Program-made: the position numbers and the translations under genes
The notes under the pieces: model-generated
Databases searched by the model: none
Told to the model about the DNA's origin: nothing
The model's input: only the letters and a program-made list of their open reading frames with translations
From: Catellatospora sichuanensis
Lineage (GTDB): Bacteria; Actinomycetota; Actinomycetes; Mycobacteriales; Micromonosporaceae
Reading direction: 5' to 3'
Assembly: GCF_007483665.1 (NCBI RefSeq)
Contig: NZ_VIQO01000010.1
Location: forward strand, 186,001 to 250,000
DNA length: 64,000 nucleotides
Shown here: in pieces, positions 50,862 to 59,487 of the stretch
Layout: each line of letters begins with the position of its first letter
Numbering within the stretch: position 1 is the first letter of the stretch

Positions 50862-52574
50862 TTGTCCGTCGCCCCCGTTCCCCACCGACGCTGGCTGATC
50901 GCCGGCCTGGCTTCCGTCCTCGCGCTCACCGCGACCGGCGCCTTCGCCGGTCACGCGTTCAGCGCCGATGTGCCCCGCGGCGCGAAGGTGCTCGGCATCT
51001 CCATCGACGGCACCGCGGCCGAGGCCGCCGACGCCCTGCGGACCGGCCTGGCGGGCAAGGCCGACCAGCTGGGCGCGCCGCTGACCGTACGCATCGGCGA
51101 GAAGACCGCCACCGTGCAGCCGCAGGACGTCGGCCTCGCGGTCGACGTGGACGCGACCGTCGCGGCGGCCGTGTCGCGTGGCCACAACCCGTTCGCCACC
51201 CTCTTCGGCGGAGACGAGGTGGCGCCCGTGGTCTCCGTCGACGAGGCGCGGCTGGCGGCCGCGCTGGCACCGGTGGCGCAGCAGTCCGGTGCGGCGATGA
51301 CCCTGCCCGCGGTCACCTTCGATGGAACCACTCCGAAGCCGGTGTACCCCAAGGCGGGCCGCGGACTCGACCCGGCCGACGCCGCGGACGCCGTCCGCGA
51401 CGGCTGGCTGCGCCGCGGGGAGGTCGAGGTGAAGCTGGGGGAGAAGAACCCGGCCAGCTCGAAGGACGACGTCGACCGGATGGTCGCCGAGGTGGCCACG
51501 CCGGCGGTGTCCGCGCCGGTCACCGTCACCACGCCCAAGGGTGTCGTCACCGTGTCGCCGAAGGCGATCGCGGCAAGCCTGGTGATCTCCTCTGACGCCA
51601 AGGGCGAGCTGTCCAGCCGGGTCGACGAGAAGAAGCTGCGCAAGGCGCTGGGCAAGGAGCTGGCCAAGGTCGAGGTGCAGCCGAAGAACGCCACCATCGA
51701 CGGCTCCGGTGGCGCGCCCCAGGTCGTGGCCGCCAGCGGTGGCACGCTGGTCGACACCGCGAAGCTGGCCGGCGACCTGCTGCCGGTGCTCAAGCGGGGC
51801 GCCGATCGCGCCGTCTCGGCCGGGCTCACCGACGTGAAGCCCGCGACGACCACCGGCGACCTCGCCGAACTGGGCATCAAGGAGCAGGTCTCCAGCTTCA
51901 CGACGTACTTCACCGGTGGGCTCACCAGCCCGCGCAGCAAGAACATCGTGCAGATCGCGAAGGAGGTCGACGGCGCGATCGTGCGGCCGGGGGAGACCTT
52001 CTCGCTCAACGGGCACACCGGTCCCCGGGGCTACGCCGAGGGCTACCACGACGCGCCCGTGATCATGGACGGCAAGCTGGTCCCCGGCGTCGGCGGCGGC
52101 GCGTCGCAGTTCACCACGACGATCTTCAACGCCTCGTACTACGCGGGCATGAAGGACGTCGAGCACAAGCCGCACTCGTACTACTTCTCGCGGTACCCGG
52201 CGGTCATCGAGTCGACCATCATGTACCCGACGCTGGACCTCAGGTTCACCAACACCACCCCGTACGGCGTGCTGATCGACACCTCGTACACGGACAGCTC
52301 GGTGACGGTCAGCATGTGGTCGACCAAGGTCTACGACAGCGTCACCACGCAGTACGACCCCAAGCGCGACATCACGGAACCGGAGAAGGTCGTTCTCGAG
52401 GACGGTCCCACCTGCATCGCTACTGGGGGTAGTCAAGGTTTCACTCAGGACGCCTGGCGTATCTTCCGCAAGGACGGTAAAGAGATCAAGCGGGAGAAGT
52501 TCACCTGGCGGTATGACGCTGAGCCACAGTTCGTGTGCGAGGCGAAGAAGCCGCCGCTGACTGCCAAGCCCTGA
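50862..52574 (+). CDS. VanW-family protein with PG-binding-like repeats
   Basis: A TTG start at 50862 follows GAGGTG by five bases, giving 570 residues. There is an N-terminal hydrophobic anchor (WLIAGLASVLALTATGAFAG). Two copies of a peptidoglycan-binding-like (PG_binding_4) segment follow (about 40-160 and 190-310). The VanW domain (about 345-500) shows FTTYFTGGLTSPRSKNI, ETFSLNGHTGPRGYAEGYHD and GGGASQFTTTIFNASYYAG. VanW was named from glycopeptide-resistance clusters; its activity is unproven. No vanHAX genes are present, so resistance should not be inferred. Confidence 0.82.
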   Translation: MSVAPVPHRRWLIAGLASVLALTATGAFAGHAFSADVPRGAKVLGISIDGTAAEAADALRTGLAGKADQLGAPLTVRIGEKTATVQPQDVGLAVDVDATVAAAVSRGHNPFATLFGGDEVAPVVSVDEARLAAALAPVAQQSGAAMTLPAVTFDGTTPKPVYPKAGRGLDPADAADAVRDGWLRRGEVEVKLGEKNPASSKDDVDRMVAEVATPAVSAPVTVTTPKGVVTVSPKAIAASLVISSDAKGELSSRVDEKKLRKALGKELAKVEVQPKNATIDGSGGAPQVVAASGGTLVDTAKLAGDLLPVLKRGADRAVSAGLTDVKPATTTGDLAELGIKEQVSSFTTYFTGGLTSPRSKNIVQIAKEVDGAIVRPGETFSLNGHTGPRGYAEGYHDAPVIMDGKLVPGVGGGASQFTTTIFNASYYAGMKDVEHKPHSYYFSRYPAVIESTIMYPTLDLRFTNTTPYGVLIDTSYTDSSVTVSMWSTKVYDSVTTQYDPKRDITEPEKVVLEDGPTCIATGGSQGFTQDAWRIFRKDGKEIKREKFTWRYDAEPQFVCEAKKPPLTAKP

Positions 52575-52584
52575 GGAGGGTTCG

Positions 52585-53034
52585 ATGAAGGAGCGGTGGC
52601 TGCCGGTAGGCGTGATCGCCGGCGTGCTGTTCGTGGTCAATGTGGTCGCCCGGTGGGTCGGCAAGGGCATTGACGATCCGGACACGCAGGCCACGGCGGG
52701 GTTCGTCGCACTAGGTGTGATCGGGTTCGTGTTCTTTGCGATGGCGCTGTACTGGGGCCGCCGGCGGCCGTGGTCGCGGGTGGTCGCCGACCTCGGCGCC
52801 GCGGCCTTCGCCGCATGCCTGTTGAGCATCTTCGTCGGCCCGCTCGCGGCCGGCGAGGGCCCGTTCGCACACGGCGCGGGCGCGTTCTTCAACCAGGTCT
52901 GGGTCTACGCCGCGGTCTTCGCCGTCGGCACCGGCCTGGGCATGGTCGGCCTGATCGCCTTCGCCGCCGACTACCGTGCCAGGCAGCTCAAGCTCTTCGC
53001 GGAGCGCGCCAAAGCCCACCCCCGCCGCGTCTAG
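52585..53034 (+). CDS. Small four-helix membrane protein
   Basis: ATG 52585 follows GAGGAGGG, ten bases after the VanW stop, so it is probably cotranscribed. The 149-residue protein has four predicted transmembrane helices (VGVIAGVLFVVNVVARWVG, GFVALGVIGFVFFAMALYW, AAFAACLLSIFVGPLA, VYAAVFAVGTGLGMVGLIAF) and a basic C-terminus. I do not recognise a characterised family. Confidence 0.65.
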   Translation: MKERWLPVGVIAGVLFVVNVVARWVGKGIDDPDTQATAGFVALGVIGFVFFAMALYWGRRRPWSRVVADLGAAAFAACLLSIFVGPLAAGEGPFAHGAGAFFNQVWVYAAVFAVGTGLGMVGLIAFAADYRARQLKLFAERAKAHPRRV

Positions 53035-53037
53035 CCC

Positions 53038-53091
53038 AAAGGAAGGGCACCTTCACATCGCTATGCGTTGTAGAAGGTGCCCTTCTTAACG
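53038..53091. terminator. Family C bidirectional terminator, copy 3
   Basis: AAAGGAAGGGCACCTTCACA and GTAGAAGGTGCCCTTCTTA form a long stem between convergent stops (53034 and 53154). It is nearly identical to the copy at 16308, differing mainly in the loop. Confidence 0.8.
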
Positions 53092-53153
53092 CCTGCTGTC
53101 CGCGGCGGAAGGCCGCGGGTGCGGCGGCCCTTGACAGCCGCCGTCCGGGCGCG

Positions 53154-53984
53154 TCAGCGCTCGCCCGGTGGGTCGGCTGCGGGGACGCCGAGCAGCGCCG
53201 CCACCTGCACGAGCTGCGCCGCCAGAGCTTCGACGGTGGCCGGGCCGACCGGGCGGCGGGTCGCGCGCACCGTGTAGACCTCGTCACCGACGACAGCCCA
53301 CGGCGGGATCCGCCCGGTCATGTGCGCGCGGCGCGCCTGCGGGGTGGTCAGCCGGCCGGCCAGCTCGAGGTCCTCGGTGACGACGCGGTATTCGTCCCAG
53401 AACGCGTCCTCGTCCCGCCCGCCCCGCGCGCGCTGCGGGCGGCGCTGCACGGCCAAGTACGGCATCGCCCGTGGCAACCGCAGCACCGCGAAAGCGCCGG
53501 CGCTCGCCGACCCGTCCACCACGCCGCCGAGACCGGTCACCTCGTCGTCCCACCGGATCTCGCCCACCGTGACGGGCAGACCGGCGGCGTGGGTGTCCAC
53601 CGCGAACACGACGGTGACCGGGTCGGTCGTGCCGTCCTGCGCCGCCCAGGGCCACGCGGTGCGGTTCGCGACCTCCGCCCCGCCCGCACGTTCGGCCCAC
53701 CGCACCGTCGCGCGCCGGCTGAGCCACTGCCACCAGCCGTACCCGACGGAGGCGACGCCGGTGAGCGCCAACAGGCTGCCGATCACGGAGACGCCCGCGA
53801 TGTGACTGGGCGCCGCCTCCGCACCGTAGAAGAGGGCGCCGCAGCCGCAGCACGACAGCAGCAGGAAGCCGGCGCACCCCAGGCCGGTCAGGATCCGGGT
53901 GGGCAACGAGTCGGGGCCGCGGTGGCGGCGCACCGGGCCCCGGGACACCCAGAACTTCCGGTTCGAGCCGAGGGGGTGCTGCAC
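53154..53984 (-). CDS. Membrane protein of unknown function
   Basis: GTG 53984 gives 276 residues. Two hydrophobic helices (ILTGLGCAGFLLLSCCGCGALF and AGVSVIGSLLALTGVASVGY) are near the N-terminus, the first with a Cys-rich SCCGCG segment. The remaining ~190 residues look like a soluble beta-rich domain (VTVVFAVDTHAAGLPVTVGE, IPPWAVVGDEVYTVRATRR). I do not recognise it. The ribosome-binding site is weak, so the exact start is uncertain. Confidence 0.55.
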   Translation of the reverse strand: MQHPLGSNRKFWVSRGPVRRHRGPDSLPTRILTGLGCAGFLLLSCCGCGALFYGAEAAPSHIAGVSVIGSLLALTGVASVGYGWWQWLSRRATVRWAERAGGAEVANRTAWPWAAQDGTTDPVTVVFAVDTHAAGLPVTVGEIRWDDEVTGLGGVVDGSASAGAFAVLRLPRAMPYLAVQRRPQRARGGRDEDAFWDEYRVVTEDLELAGRLTTPQARRAHMTGRIPPWAVVGDEVYTVRATRRPVGPATVEALAAQLVQVAALLGVPAADPPGER

Positions 53985-54018
53985 GCCGGTGAGGGTATCG
54001 CCGGCGGTCCAGTGGTGT

Positions 54019-54969
54019 TCAGCGCAGCTTGTATCGGGTGTAGTGGTGGTGGCGGACGAAACCGAGCTTGGCGTACATCGCCAGAGCCGGGGCGTTGCGC
54101 GACTCGACCTGCAGGAAGGCGTCGGTCGCGCCGAGCTGCGCGGCCCAGCGGGCCAGCACGCCCATCGCCTCCTGGGCCAGGCCGCGCCGACGTGCGGCGG
54201 CTGCCGTCTCGACGCCGAAGACGCCCAGCCAGCGGCCGTCGCCGGTGACGGTGCCGCGGGCCCGGGCCAGCAGCGCGCCGCTGTCGTCGTACCGCTGGGC
54301 GAACACCAGCTCGGGGACCGCGGTCAGCACGTGCACCGCGGCCTCGGGCAGCGGCCCCCGGTCGTCGGCCACCATCGCCAGGAAGCCGGGCGACATGGTC
54401 GGGCTCAGCTCGAACGCGTCACCGGGCGGCGTCACCGCGATCAGCTCGTCAAGGGGGCAGACCTGGACCTCGACGGTGCACTCGGCGTGCCAACCGGCCT
54501 TGATCAGCTCCCGCTGTACGCCGGCAGCCAGCGGCAGCGGCACGTCGACCTGCGGGGGCAGTCCCTGGCGGCGGTAGAAGGCGACGACCGCGTCCAGCGC
54601 TGTGGGCAGCGGCAGGCCGGGGTCGCCGACCGGCAGCGCCGAGTTGGCCCGGCCGGTGTAGCCGCCGGCCGCCCGCAGCCGCCAGGCGCCCAGCTCCTCG
54701 ACCACCGGCGGCGGCCAGGCCTCGGTGGCGGCCAGCTCCAGGGCCGCGATCTCGCGGGCGGTCGGGCCGCGCCGGGCGGGTACGACCTTGGCCCGGTGCA
54801 CCTCGGCCAGCGGTACGACGACCATTCCGTGGGACGTCGCGACGGTCAGAGACGAGTCCCCGAACTCGGTGAGATCGCCCAGCACATCGGTGAACTGCGG
54901 GCGATCATCCCGGATTCCGGCGAATCTGCGTACCACCACGCGGGACCCGAGATCACTCTTAGCCAACAC
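54019..54969 (-). CDS. GNAT acetyltransferase with N-terminal extension
   Basis: GTG 54969 gives 316 residues. The C-terminal half is a GNAT domain: the acetyl-CoA loop VETAAAARRRGLAQEAMGVL and VESRNAPALAMYAKLGFVRHHHYTRY. The N-terminal ~85 residues (FGDSSLTVATSHGMVVVPLAEV) form a small SH3-like beta domain seen in actinobacterial relatives next to fdxA. The substrate is unknown. It diverges from the ferredoxin gene. Confidence 0.78.
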   Translation of the reverse strand: MLAKSDLGSRVVVRRFAGIRDDRPQFTDVLGDLTEFGDSSLTVATSHGMVVVPLAEVHRAKVVPARRGPTAREIAALELAATEAWPPPVVEELGAWRLRAAGGYTGRANSALPVGDPGLPLPTALDAVVAFYRRQGLPPQVDVPLPLAAGVQRELIKAGWHAECTVEVQVCPLDELIAVTPPGDAFELSPTMSPGFLAMVADDRGPLPEAAVHVLTAVPELVFAQRYDDSGALLARARGTVTGDGRWLGVFGVETAAAARRRGLAQEAMGVLARWAAQLGATDAFLQVESRNAPALAMYAKLGFVRHHHYTRYKLR

Positions 54970-55075
54970 TGACTACCTACCTCCCTCACCCGGATACTAG
55001 GCTTTGACTTGGCCGCGTGGAGCGGCGGAACGTGCACTGTCATGTTCCGTATGAGAGTGCGTGGAGGGACGACCC

Positions 55076-55402
55076 GTGACCTACATCATCGCCGAGCCGT
55101 GCGTCGATGTGCTCGACAAGGCCTGCATCGAGGAGTGCCCTGTCGACTGCATCTACGAGGGCAACCGCATGCTCTACATCCACCCGGACGAGTGCGTCGA
55201 CTGCGGTGCCTGTGAGCCGGTCTGCCCGGTAGAGGCGATCTTCTACGAGGACGACGTGCCGGAGCAGTGGCGCGACTACACCACCGCGAACTACGAGTTC
55301 TTCAACGAGCTCGGCTCGCCCGGTGGCGCCTCGAAGATCGGAAAGATCAGCGCGGACGCGCCGTTCGTGGCCGGCCAGCCCGCCAAGGAAGGCGACCACT
55401 GA
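55076..55402 (+). CDS. fdxA: Seven-iron ferredoxin
   Basis: GTG 55076 follows GGAGGGA by seven bases. The 108-residue protein has an N-terminal CVDVLDKACIEECPVDC segment and the second CVDCGACEPVCP motif, the arrangement for one [3Fe-4S] and one [4Fe-4S] cluster. It carries electrons to cytochromes P450, reductases and Fe-S enzymes such as IspH. AAGGAAGG at the 3' end is the ribosome-binding site of dapC. Its TGA overlaps the dapC CTG start. Confidence 0.93.
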   Translation: MTYIIAEPCVDVLDKACIEECPVDCIYEGNRMLYIHPDECVDCGACEPVCPVEAIFYEDDVPEQWRDYTTANYEFFNELGSPGGASKIGKISADAPFVAGQPAKEGDH

Positions 55403-56502
55403 GCACGCCGGTTTCCGGTTCAGGCCGGCGGAGAGTCTCCGCCGGCCTGCCGGACTTTCCCTGGGACCTGCTGGAGCCGTCGAAGCGCCGGGCAGCGGCG
55501 CACCCTGACGGCATCGTGGACCTGTCCATCGGCACACCCGTCGACCCGGTGCCCGCGGTCGTCCGCAAGGCGCTGGCCGAGGCGTCCGACGCCCCCGGCT
55601 ACCCGCTGACGGCGGGGACCGCCGAACTCCGGCAGGAGATCACCGCCTGGACCGTGCGCTCCTGCGGCGCCGCGCCCGGGTTCGGCGTGCTGCCGACGAT
55701 CGGCTCCAAGGAGCTGGTGGCCTGGCTGCCGACGCTGCTCGGCGTCGGTGCGGGCGACACCGTCGTCATCCCCGAGGTCTGCTACCCGACGTACGAGGTC
55801 GGCGTGCAGCTCGCCGGAGCCAGGGTGCTGCGGGCCGACACCCCGCCCGCGGGGGAGCGCCCCGCCCTGATCTGGATCAACTCGCCCGGCAACCCGCACG
55901 GCCGGGTCGCCTCCGAGGCCGAACTGCGCGCCTGGATCGCGTACGCCCGCGCCACCGGAGCCGTGCTGGTCAGCGACGAGTGTTACCTGACCCTGCCGTG
56001 GACCGCGACGCCGGTCTCGGTGCTGTCGCTGTGCGACGGCGACTTCACCGGGGTGCTGGCGGTGCACTCGCTGTCCAAGCGGTCCAACCTGGCCGGTTAC
56101 CGGGCCGGTTTCGTCGCCGGTGACCCGGAGCTGGTCGGCGAGCTGCTGGCGGTGCGCAAGCACGCGGGCATGATCATGCCCGCGCCGGTGCAGGCCGCGA
56201 TGATCGCGGCACTGGCCGACGAGTCGCATGTGGACGAGCAGCGGGCCCGCTATGCCGCCCGCCGCGAGCTGCTGCGGGGGGCGCTGCTCGGCGCCGGGTT
56301 CACCATCGAGCACTCCGAGGCCGGGCTCTACCTGTGGGCGACCCGCAGCGAGGACTGCTGGACGACCGTGGACGCGCTGGCCGAGCTGGGTGTGCTGGTA
56401 GCGCCGGGGGCGATCTACGGACCCGGCGGCGCGAAGCACGTGCGGGTGGCACTCACCGCCACCGACGAGCGGGTGCGCACGGCGGTGGCCCGGCTCGCCT
56501 GA
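55399..56502 (+). CDS. dapC: Succinyldiaminopimelate transaminase, probable CTG start
   Basis: This is a fold-type I aminotransferase of 367 residues (VDLSIGTPVDPVP, PTIGSKELVAWLP, the PLP-lysine segment HSLSKRSNLAGYRAGFVAG). In this lineage it is the actinobacterial DapC of lysine and diaminopimelate synthesis, usually beside fdxA (Rv1177-Rv1178 arrangement). No ATG, GTG or TTG occurs in frame between the fdxA stop and the conserved SAGLPDFPWDLL. CTG 55399 has AAGGAAGG six bases upstream and overlaps the fdxA TGA as CTGA, so it is the likely start. dapD, which supplies the preceding intermediate, lies 7 kb away. Confidence 0.88.
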   Translation: MSTPVSGSGRRRVSAGLPDFPWDLLEPSKRRAAAHPDGIVDLSIGTPVDPVPAVVRKALAEASDAPGYPLTAGTAELRQEITAWTVRSCGAAPGFGVLPTIGSKELVAWLPTLLGVGAGDTVVIPEVCYPTYEVGVQLAGARVLRADTPPAGERPALIWINSPGNPHGRVASEAELRAWIAYARATGAVLVSDECYLTLPWTATPVSVLSLCDGDFTGVLAVHSLSKRSNLAGYRAGFVAGDPELVGELLAVRKHAGMIMPAPVQAAMIAALADESHVDEQRARYAARRELLRGALLGAGFTIEHSEAGLYLWATRSEDCWTTVDALAELGVLVAPGAIYGPGGAKHVRVALTATDERVRTAVARLA

Positions 56503-56506
56503 CCGG

Positions 56507-57862
56507 TCAGGCCACCGTGACCGGCACCTCCACCGCCCAGTAGAGCTGACCCTGCGGGCCGGTGAAGAGCAGTACCACCATCAGGTGGGCGGACGGCCTC
56601 AATCCGGTCTGCTCGTCACGCGGGAGCGTGCCGACGAAACCGGTCGACGTCTCGTCCGGCTGGACGCCGACTGCCATGCCGTCCGGGTAGCTGATCTCGG
56701 CGTTGCCGTGCGGGGTCGGGGCCAGTGCCGACAGCCAGGGGTAACGCTTCCAGGCGTCGCGCAGGGCGTCACCGCCCCAGCCGCCGCCGTCCCGGCCGTA
56801 GAACCGGCGCACGACCCGGTTGTACCGCCTGTCGATCATGATGAGCTGGTAGTACCCACGCGTCGTCGGCTGCGGCGTGGCGACGTCGAGTCGACCGAGA
56901 ATGGTTTGGCCGAGCGTGGAGTGGAGGCCGGACACGCCCAGGGCGGCGGCGTCGGCGTCGAAGTGCTCCATGTCGGTCAGCCGGATCGTGGCGACGGGGT
57001 GCACCGCCTCGGGCTCGTACGGCGGGCGGTCGCGCCACGCGCCGAAGCCGACCGCTGCCACCGAGGCAGTCACCATGACGATCGCGATGAAGGGCACGAG
57101 CCGCAGCCGACGGCCGGGCGCGGATTCGCTCCACAGTGCCGCCGCCAGGAACAGCACGCCGAGCGCCAAGCCGGTGGCGACGGCGCCCGCCCATTCCGCG
57201 GTCTCGCCGTTCAGCGCGGCACGCACCTGATCGGCTTGGTGCAGCAGGCAGAGCATGGCGAGCACCAGGCCGACCGTGGTCAGCGAGGCGACGGCGTGCG
57301 CCCGCGCCGCCAGGTCCACCGCGCTGGTCGTGTCGGCGAGCGGGGCACGCCGCGTGACGTGCTGCACCGTCGCGGTGACGAACACGCAGGTGACCAGCGC
57401 GCCCACGCCCCAGGCGGCGATCTCCCCGCCGTCTCCGAGGCCCGATGACAGCGCCAAGGCGGTGGAAACGAGCGCGATGGCGGCGACGACGAGGGGCGTA
57501 CGGCGCAGCCACGCCGGGACCGGAACGGCGGTCACGGTCCGGGTCGCGGTGCCCGCCGCCAGTTCGGCCGACGCCGCGCCGAGCAGCCAGCCGGCCAGCA
57601 GCGGCACGAACAGGACGGCGAACCGCTGCTCGGGCAGCAGCCAGATCAGCGGGACCACGATGCCGAGCAGGAGGCCCCAGACCCGCCGTCGCCGGATCAG
57701 CCGCAGATAGCGCTCGACGGAGGCGGCCCGTTCCTGGGTGAGGTCCAGCCCGTGGCGGTTCGCGAAGCCGAGAATCCGCGGCGGGCCCACCCAGCCGCGG
57801 ATCGCGATGATCAGCACGGCGACAGCCACCGCCGCGAAAACGATCACAGACACCTCGGCCAC
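56507..57862 (-). CDS. Tandem paralogous membrane protein A
   Basis: The 451-residue protein has about eight hydrophobic helices in residues 1-270 and a soluble C-terminal domain. It begins with GWVGPPRILGFANRHGLDLT and RAASVERYLRLIRRRR, shared with the neighbour at 58059, as are WLLPEQRFA, VTCVFVTATVQHV and DAAALGVSGL. The C-terminal part has YYQLIMIDRRYNRVVRRFYG and a final LYWAVEVPV. I do not recognise the family. The stop is 4 bases from the convergent dapC. Confidence 0.6.
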   Translation of the reverse strand: MAEVSVIVFAAVAVAVLIIAIRGWVGPPRILGFANRHGLDLTQERAASVERYLRLIRRRRVWGLLLGIVVPLIWLLPEQRFAVLFVPLLAGWLLGAASAELAAGTATRTVTAVPVPAWLRRTPLVVAAIALVSTALALSSGLGDGGEIAAWGVGALVTCVFVTATVQHVTRRAPLADTTSAVDLAARAHAVASLTTVGLVLAMLCLLHQADQVRAALNGETAEWAGAVATGLALGVLFLAAALWSESAPGRRLRLVPFIAIVMVTASVAAVGFGAWRDRPPYEPEAVHPVATIRLTDMEHFDADAAALGVSGLHSTLGQTILGRLDVATPQPTTRGYYQLIMIDRRYNRVVRRFYGRDGGGWGGDALRDAWKRYPWLSALAPTPHGNAEISYPDGMAVGVQPDETSTGFVGTLPRDEQTGLRPSAHLMVVLLFTGPQGQLYWAVEVPVTVA

Positions 57863-58058
57863 GCCTGCTCCTCCACCCCGTAGTGGGCAGGACTCTAGCG
57901 TTCGGCCGCCACCGCAGCCGCCCCGTCAGCGGACCACGACGCTCGCCTGACCTTCCGTCCGGACGGTGGGCCGAATGTAACGGTCCGCCGCCATCGCCGC
58001 GGCCCTGGCCGGCAGCGGTGAGGGGCGGGCCGGTGCACGCCTGCCGGCCTGATCCTTT

Positions 58059-59423
58059 TCAGGCCGCGCTGACCGGCACCTGCACCGCCCAGTGGAACTG
58101 GTTCCGCGGCCCTTTGAAGATCAGTGCGACGAGCAGGTGCGAACTTCGCAGCCCTGCTCCGTCGGGGACGTTGCCGAAGAACGTGATGCGCATCGGCCCA
58201 CCGGTGGCGCGGGTGTGCACCGCGGTGGGGCGCTCCGCCCAGAAATCGCCGTCCTGCGCTGCCGGGCCGAGGGCGAGCGCGGAGAGCCAGTCATAACGGT
58301 CGGGCAGGTCGCCGGGGTCGCCCCAGCCGTTGCCCTCGCCGCCGTACAGCGCGTACACCGCCCGGTTGTGCCGCCTGTCGATGACGACGATCAGGTACTG
58401 GCTGTCTTCCGGGACCTGGGGCGGCGCGGCGACGTCGATCCGGCCGACAAAGGCCCGCTCGCCCTCGACGGCCGCCGTGTTGACGGTGCCGGTGAGGCCG
58501 AGCGCCGCCGCGTCGGCGTCGAAGTGCGCGCGGTCCGTCAGCCGGATGGTCGCGTTCGGGCGCAGCTCCTGCGGCCCGTACGGCGGCCGGTCGCGGAGCA
58601 CGGTCCGGCCGAGCCAGGCGGCGGAGAACACCAGCAGCAGGGCCGTGGTGACGGCGAGCAGGCGGGTGGACCTGCCGGGCACGGCGGCCAACCAGATCAG
58701 GACGCCGATGAGCATGATGCCGAACCCCAGGACGGTGCCGACGGTGGCGGTCGCCAGCGCGGTCTGCCCGCCCAGCTCGGCTTGCACGTTGTCGAGCTGG
58801 CGCAGCAGGCAGTGCACGGCGAGCACCAGACCGACCGCGGTCACCGCCGCGGTGGCATGTGCGCGGGCCGCCAGGTCCACCGCACGGTCCGTGTCGACGA
58901 GCGGGCGGCGGCGCCAGACGTGCTGCACCGTCGCGGTGACGAACACGCACGTGAGCAGCGCTCCGATGCCCCAGCCGACGATCTCCCCGGGGTGCCCGAC
59001 GCCGGCCCACAGCGCCAGGGCGGTGGAGACCGGTGCGACGGCGGCGACGATGCCGGGCGTCCGGCGCAGCCAGGCCGGCACGGTCATGGGTTCCCCGGCC
59101 GGTGTCGCGGTGCCCGCCGCCAGCTCGGCCCAGGATGCGCCGAGCAGCCAGCCCACCAGCACCGGCATGGTCTCGATGGCGAAACGCTGCTCGGGCAGGA
59201 GCCAGATCAGCGGGACCGCGCAGCCGAGGAACACGGTGAAGGCCCGGTGCCGCCGGGTCAGCCGCAGGTAGCGCTCGACGGACGCGGCCCGTTCCGGGGT
59301 GAGGTCCAGCCCGTGCCGGGTCGCGAACCGTCTGATCCGCGGTGGCCCGACCTGCTCGTGGGCGGCGACCACCAGCGCGATGATCACCACGGCCGCGATG
59401 ATGAGCAACGGATACTCGGACAC
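58059..59423 (-). CDS. Tandem paralogous membrane protein B
   Basis: The 454-residue protein is colinear with the copy at 56507: EQVGPPRIRRFATRHGLDLT, RAASVERYLRLTRRHR, WLLPEQRFA, LLTCVFVTATVQHV, SQYLIVVIDRRHNRAVYALY and FHWAVQVPV. The non-coding sequences just upstream of both starts also match (GGCCGCCA-CGC-GCTGCCCCGTCAGCGG-type), so the duplication included the promoter region. Function unknown. Confidence 0.6.
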   Translation of the reverse strand: MSEYPLLIIAAVVIIALVVAAHEQVGPPRIRRFATRHGLDLTPERAASVERYLRLTRRHRAFTVFLGCAVPLIWLLPEQRFAIETMPVLVGWLLGASWAELAAGTATPAGEPMTVPAWLRRTPGIVAAVAPVSTALALWAGVGHPGEIVGWGIGALLTCVFVTATVQHVWRRRPLVDTDRAVDLAARAHATAAVTAVGLVLAVHCLLRQLDNVQAELGGQTALATATVGTVLGFGIMLIGVLIWLAAVPGRSTRLLAVTTALLLVFSAAWLGRTVLRDRPPYGPQELRPNATIRLTDRAHFDADAAALGLTGTVNTAAVEGERAFVGRIDVAAPPQVPEDSQYLIVVIDRRHNRAVYALYGGEGNGWGDPGDLPDRYDWLSALALGPAAQDGDFWAERPTAVHTRATGGPMRITFFGNVPDGAGLRSSHLLVALIFKGPRNQFHWAVQVPVSAA

Positions 59424-59487
59424 GCCTGTTCCTCCGCCCCGTCAGGTGGGCAGACTCTAACCACCGGCCGCCATCGCGGCTGCCCCG

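Noticed and set aside
50862-52574. Glycopeptide resistance cluster suggested by the VanW domain
   Set aside because: No vanH, vanA/B-type ligase, vanX or two-component genes are present; VanW domain proteins are common in non-resistant bacteria.
49344-52892. A 1182-codon minus-strand frame joining DUF2254 to the antisense of the VanW gene
   Set aside because: Only the part from ATG 50771 matches a protein family; the rest is the complement of the VanW coding sequence.
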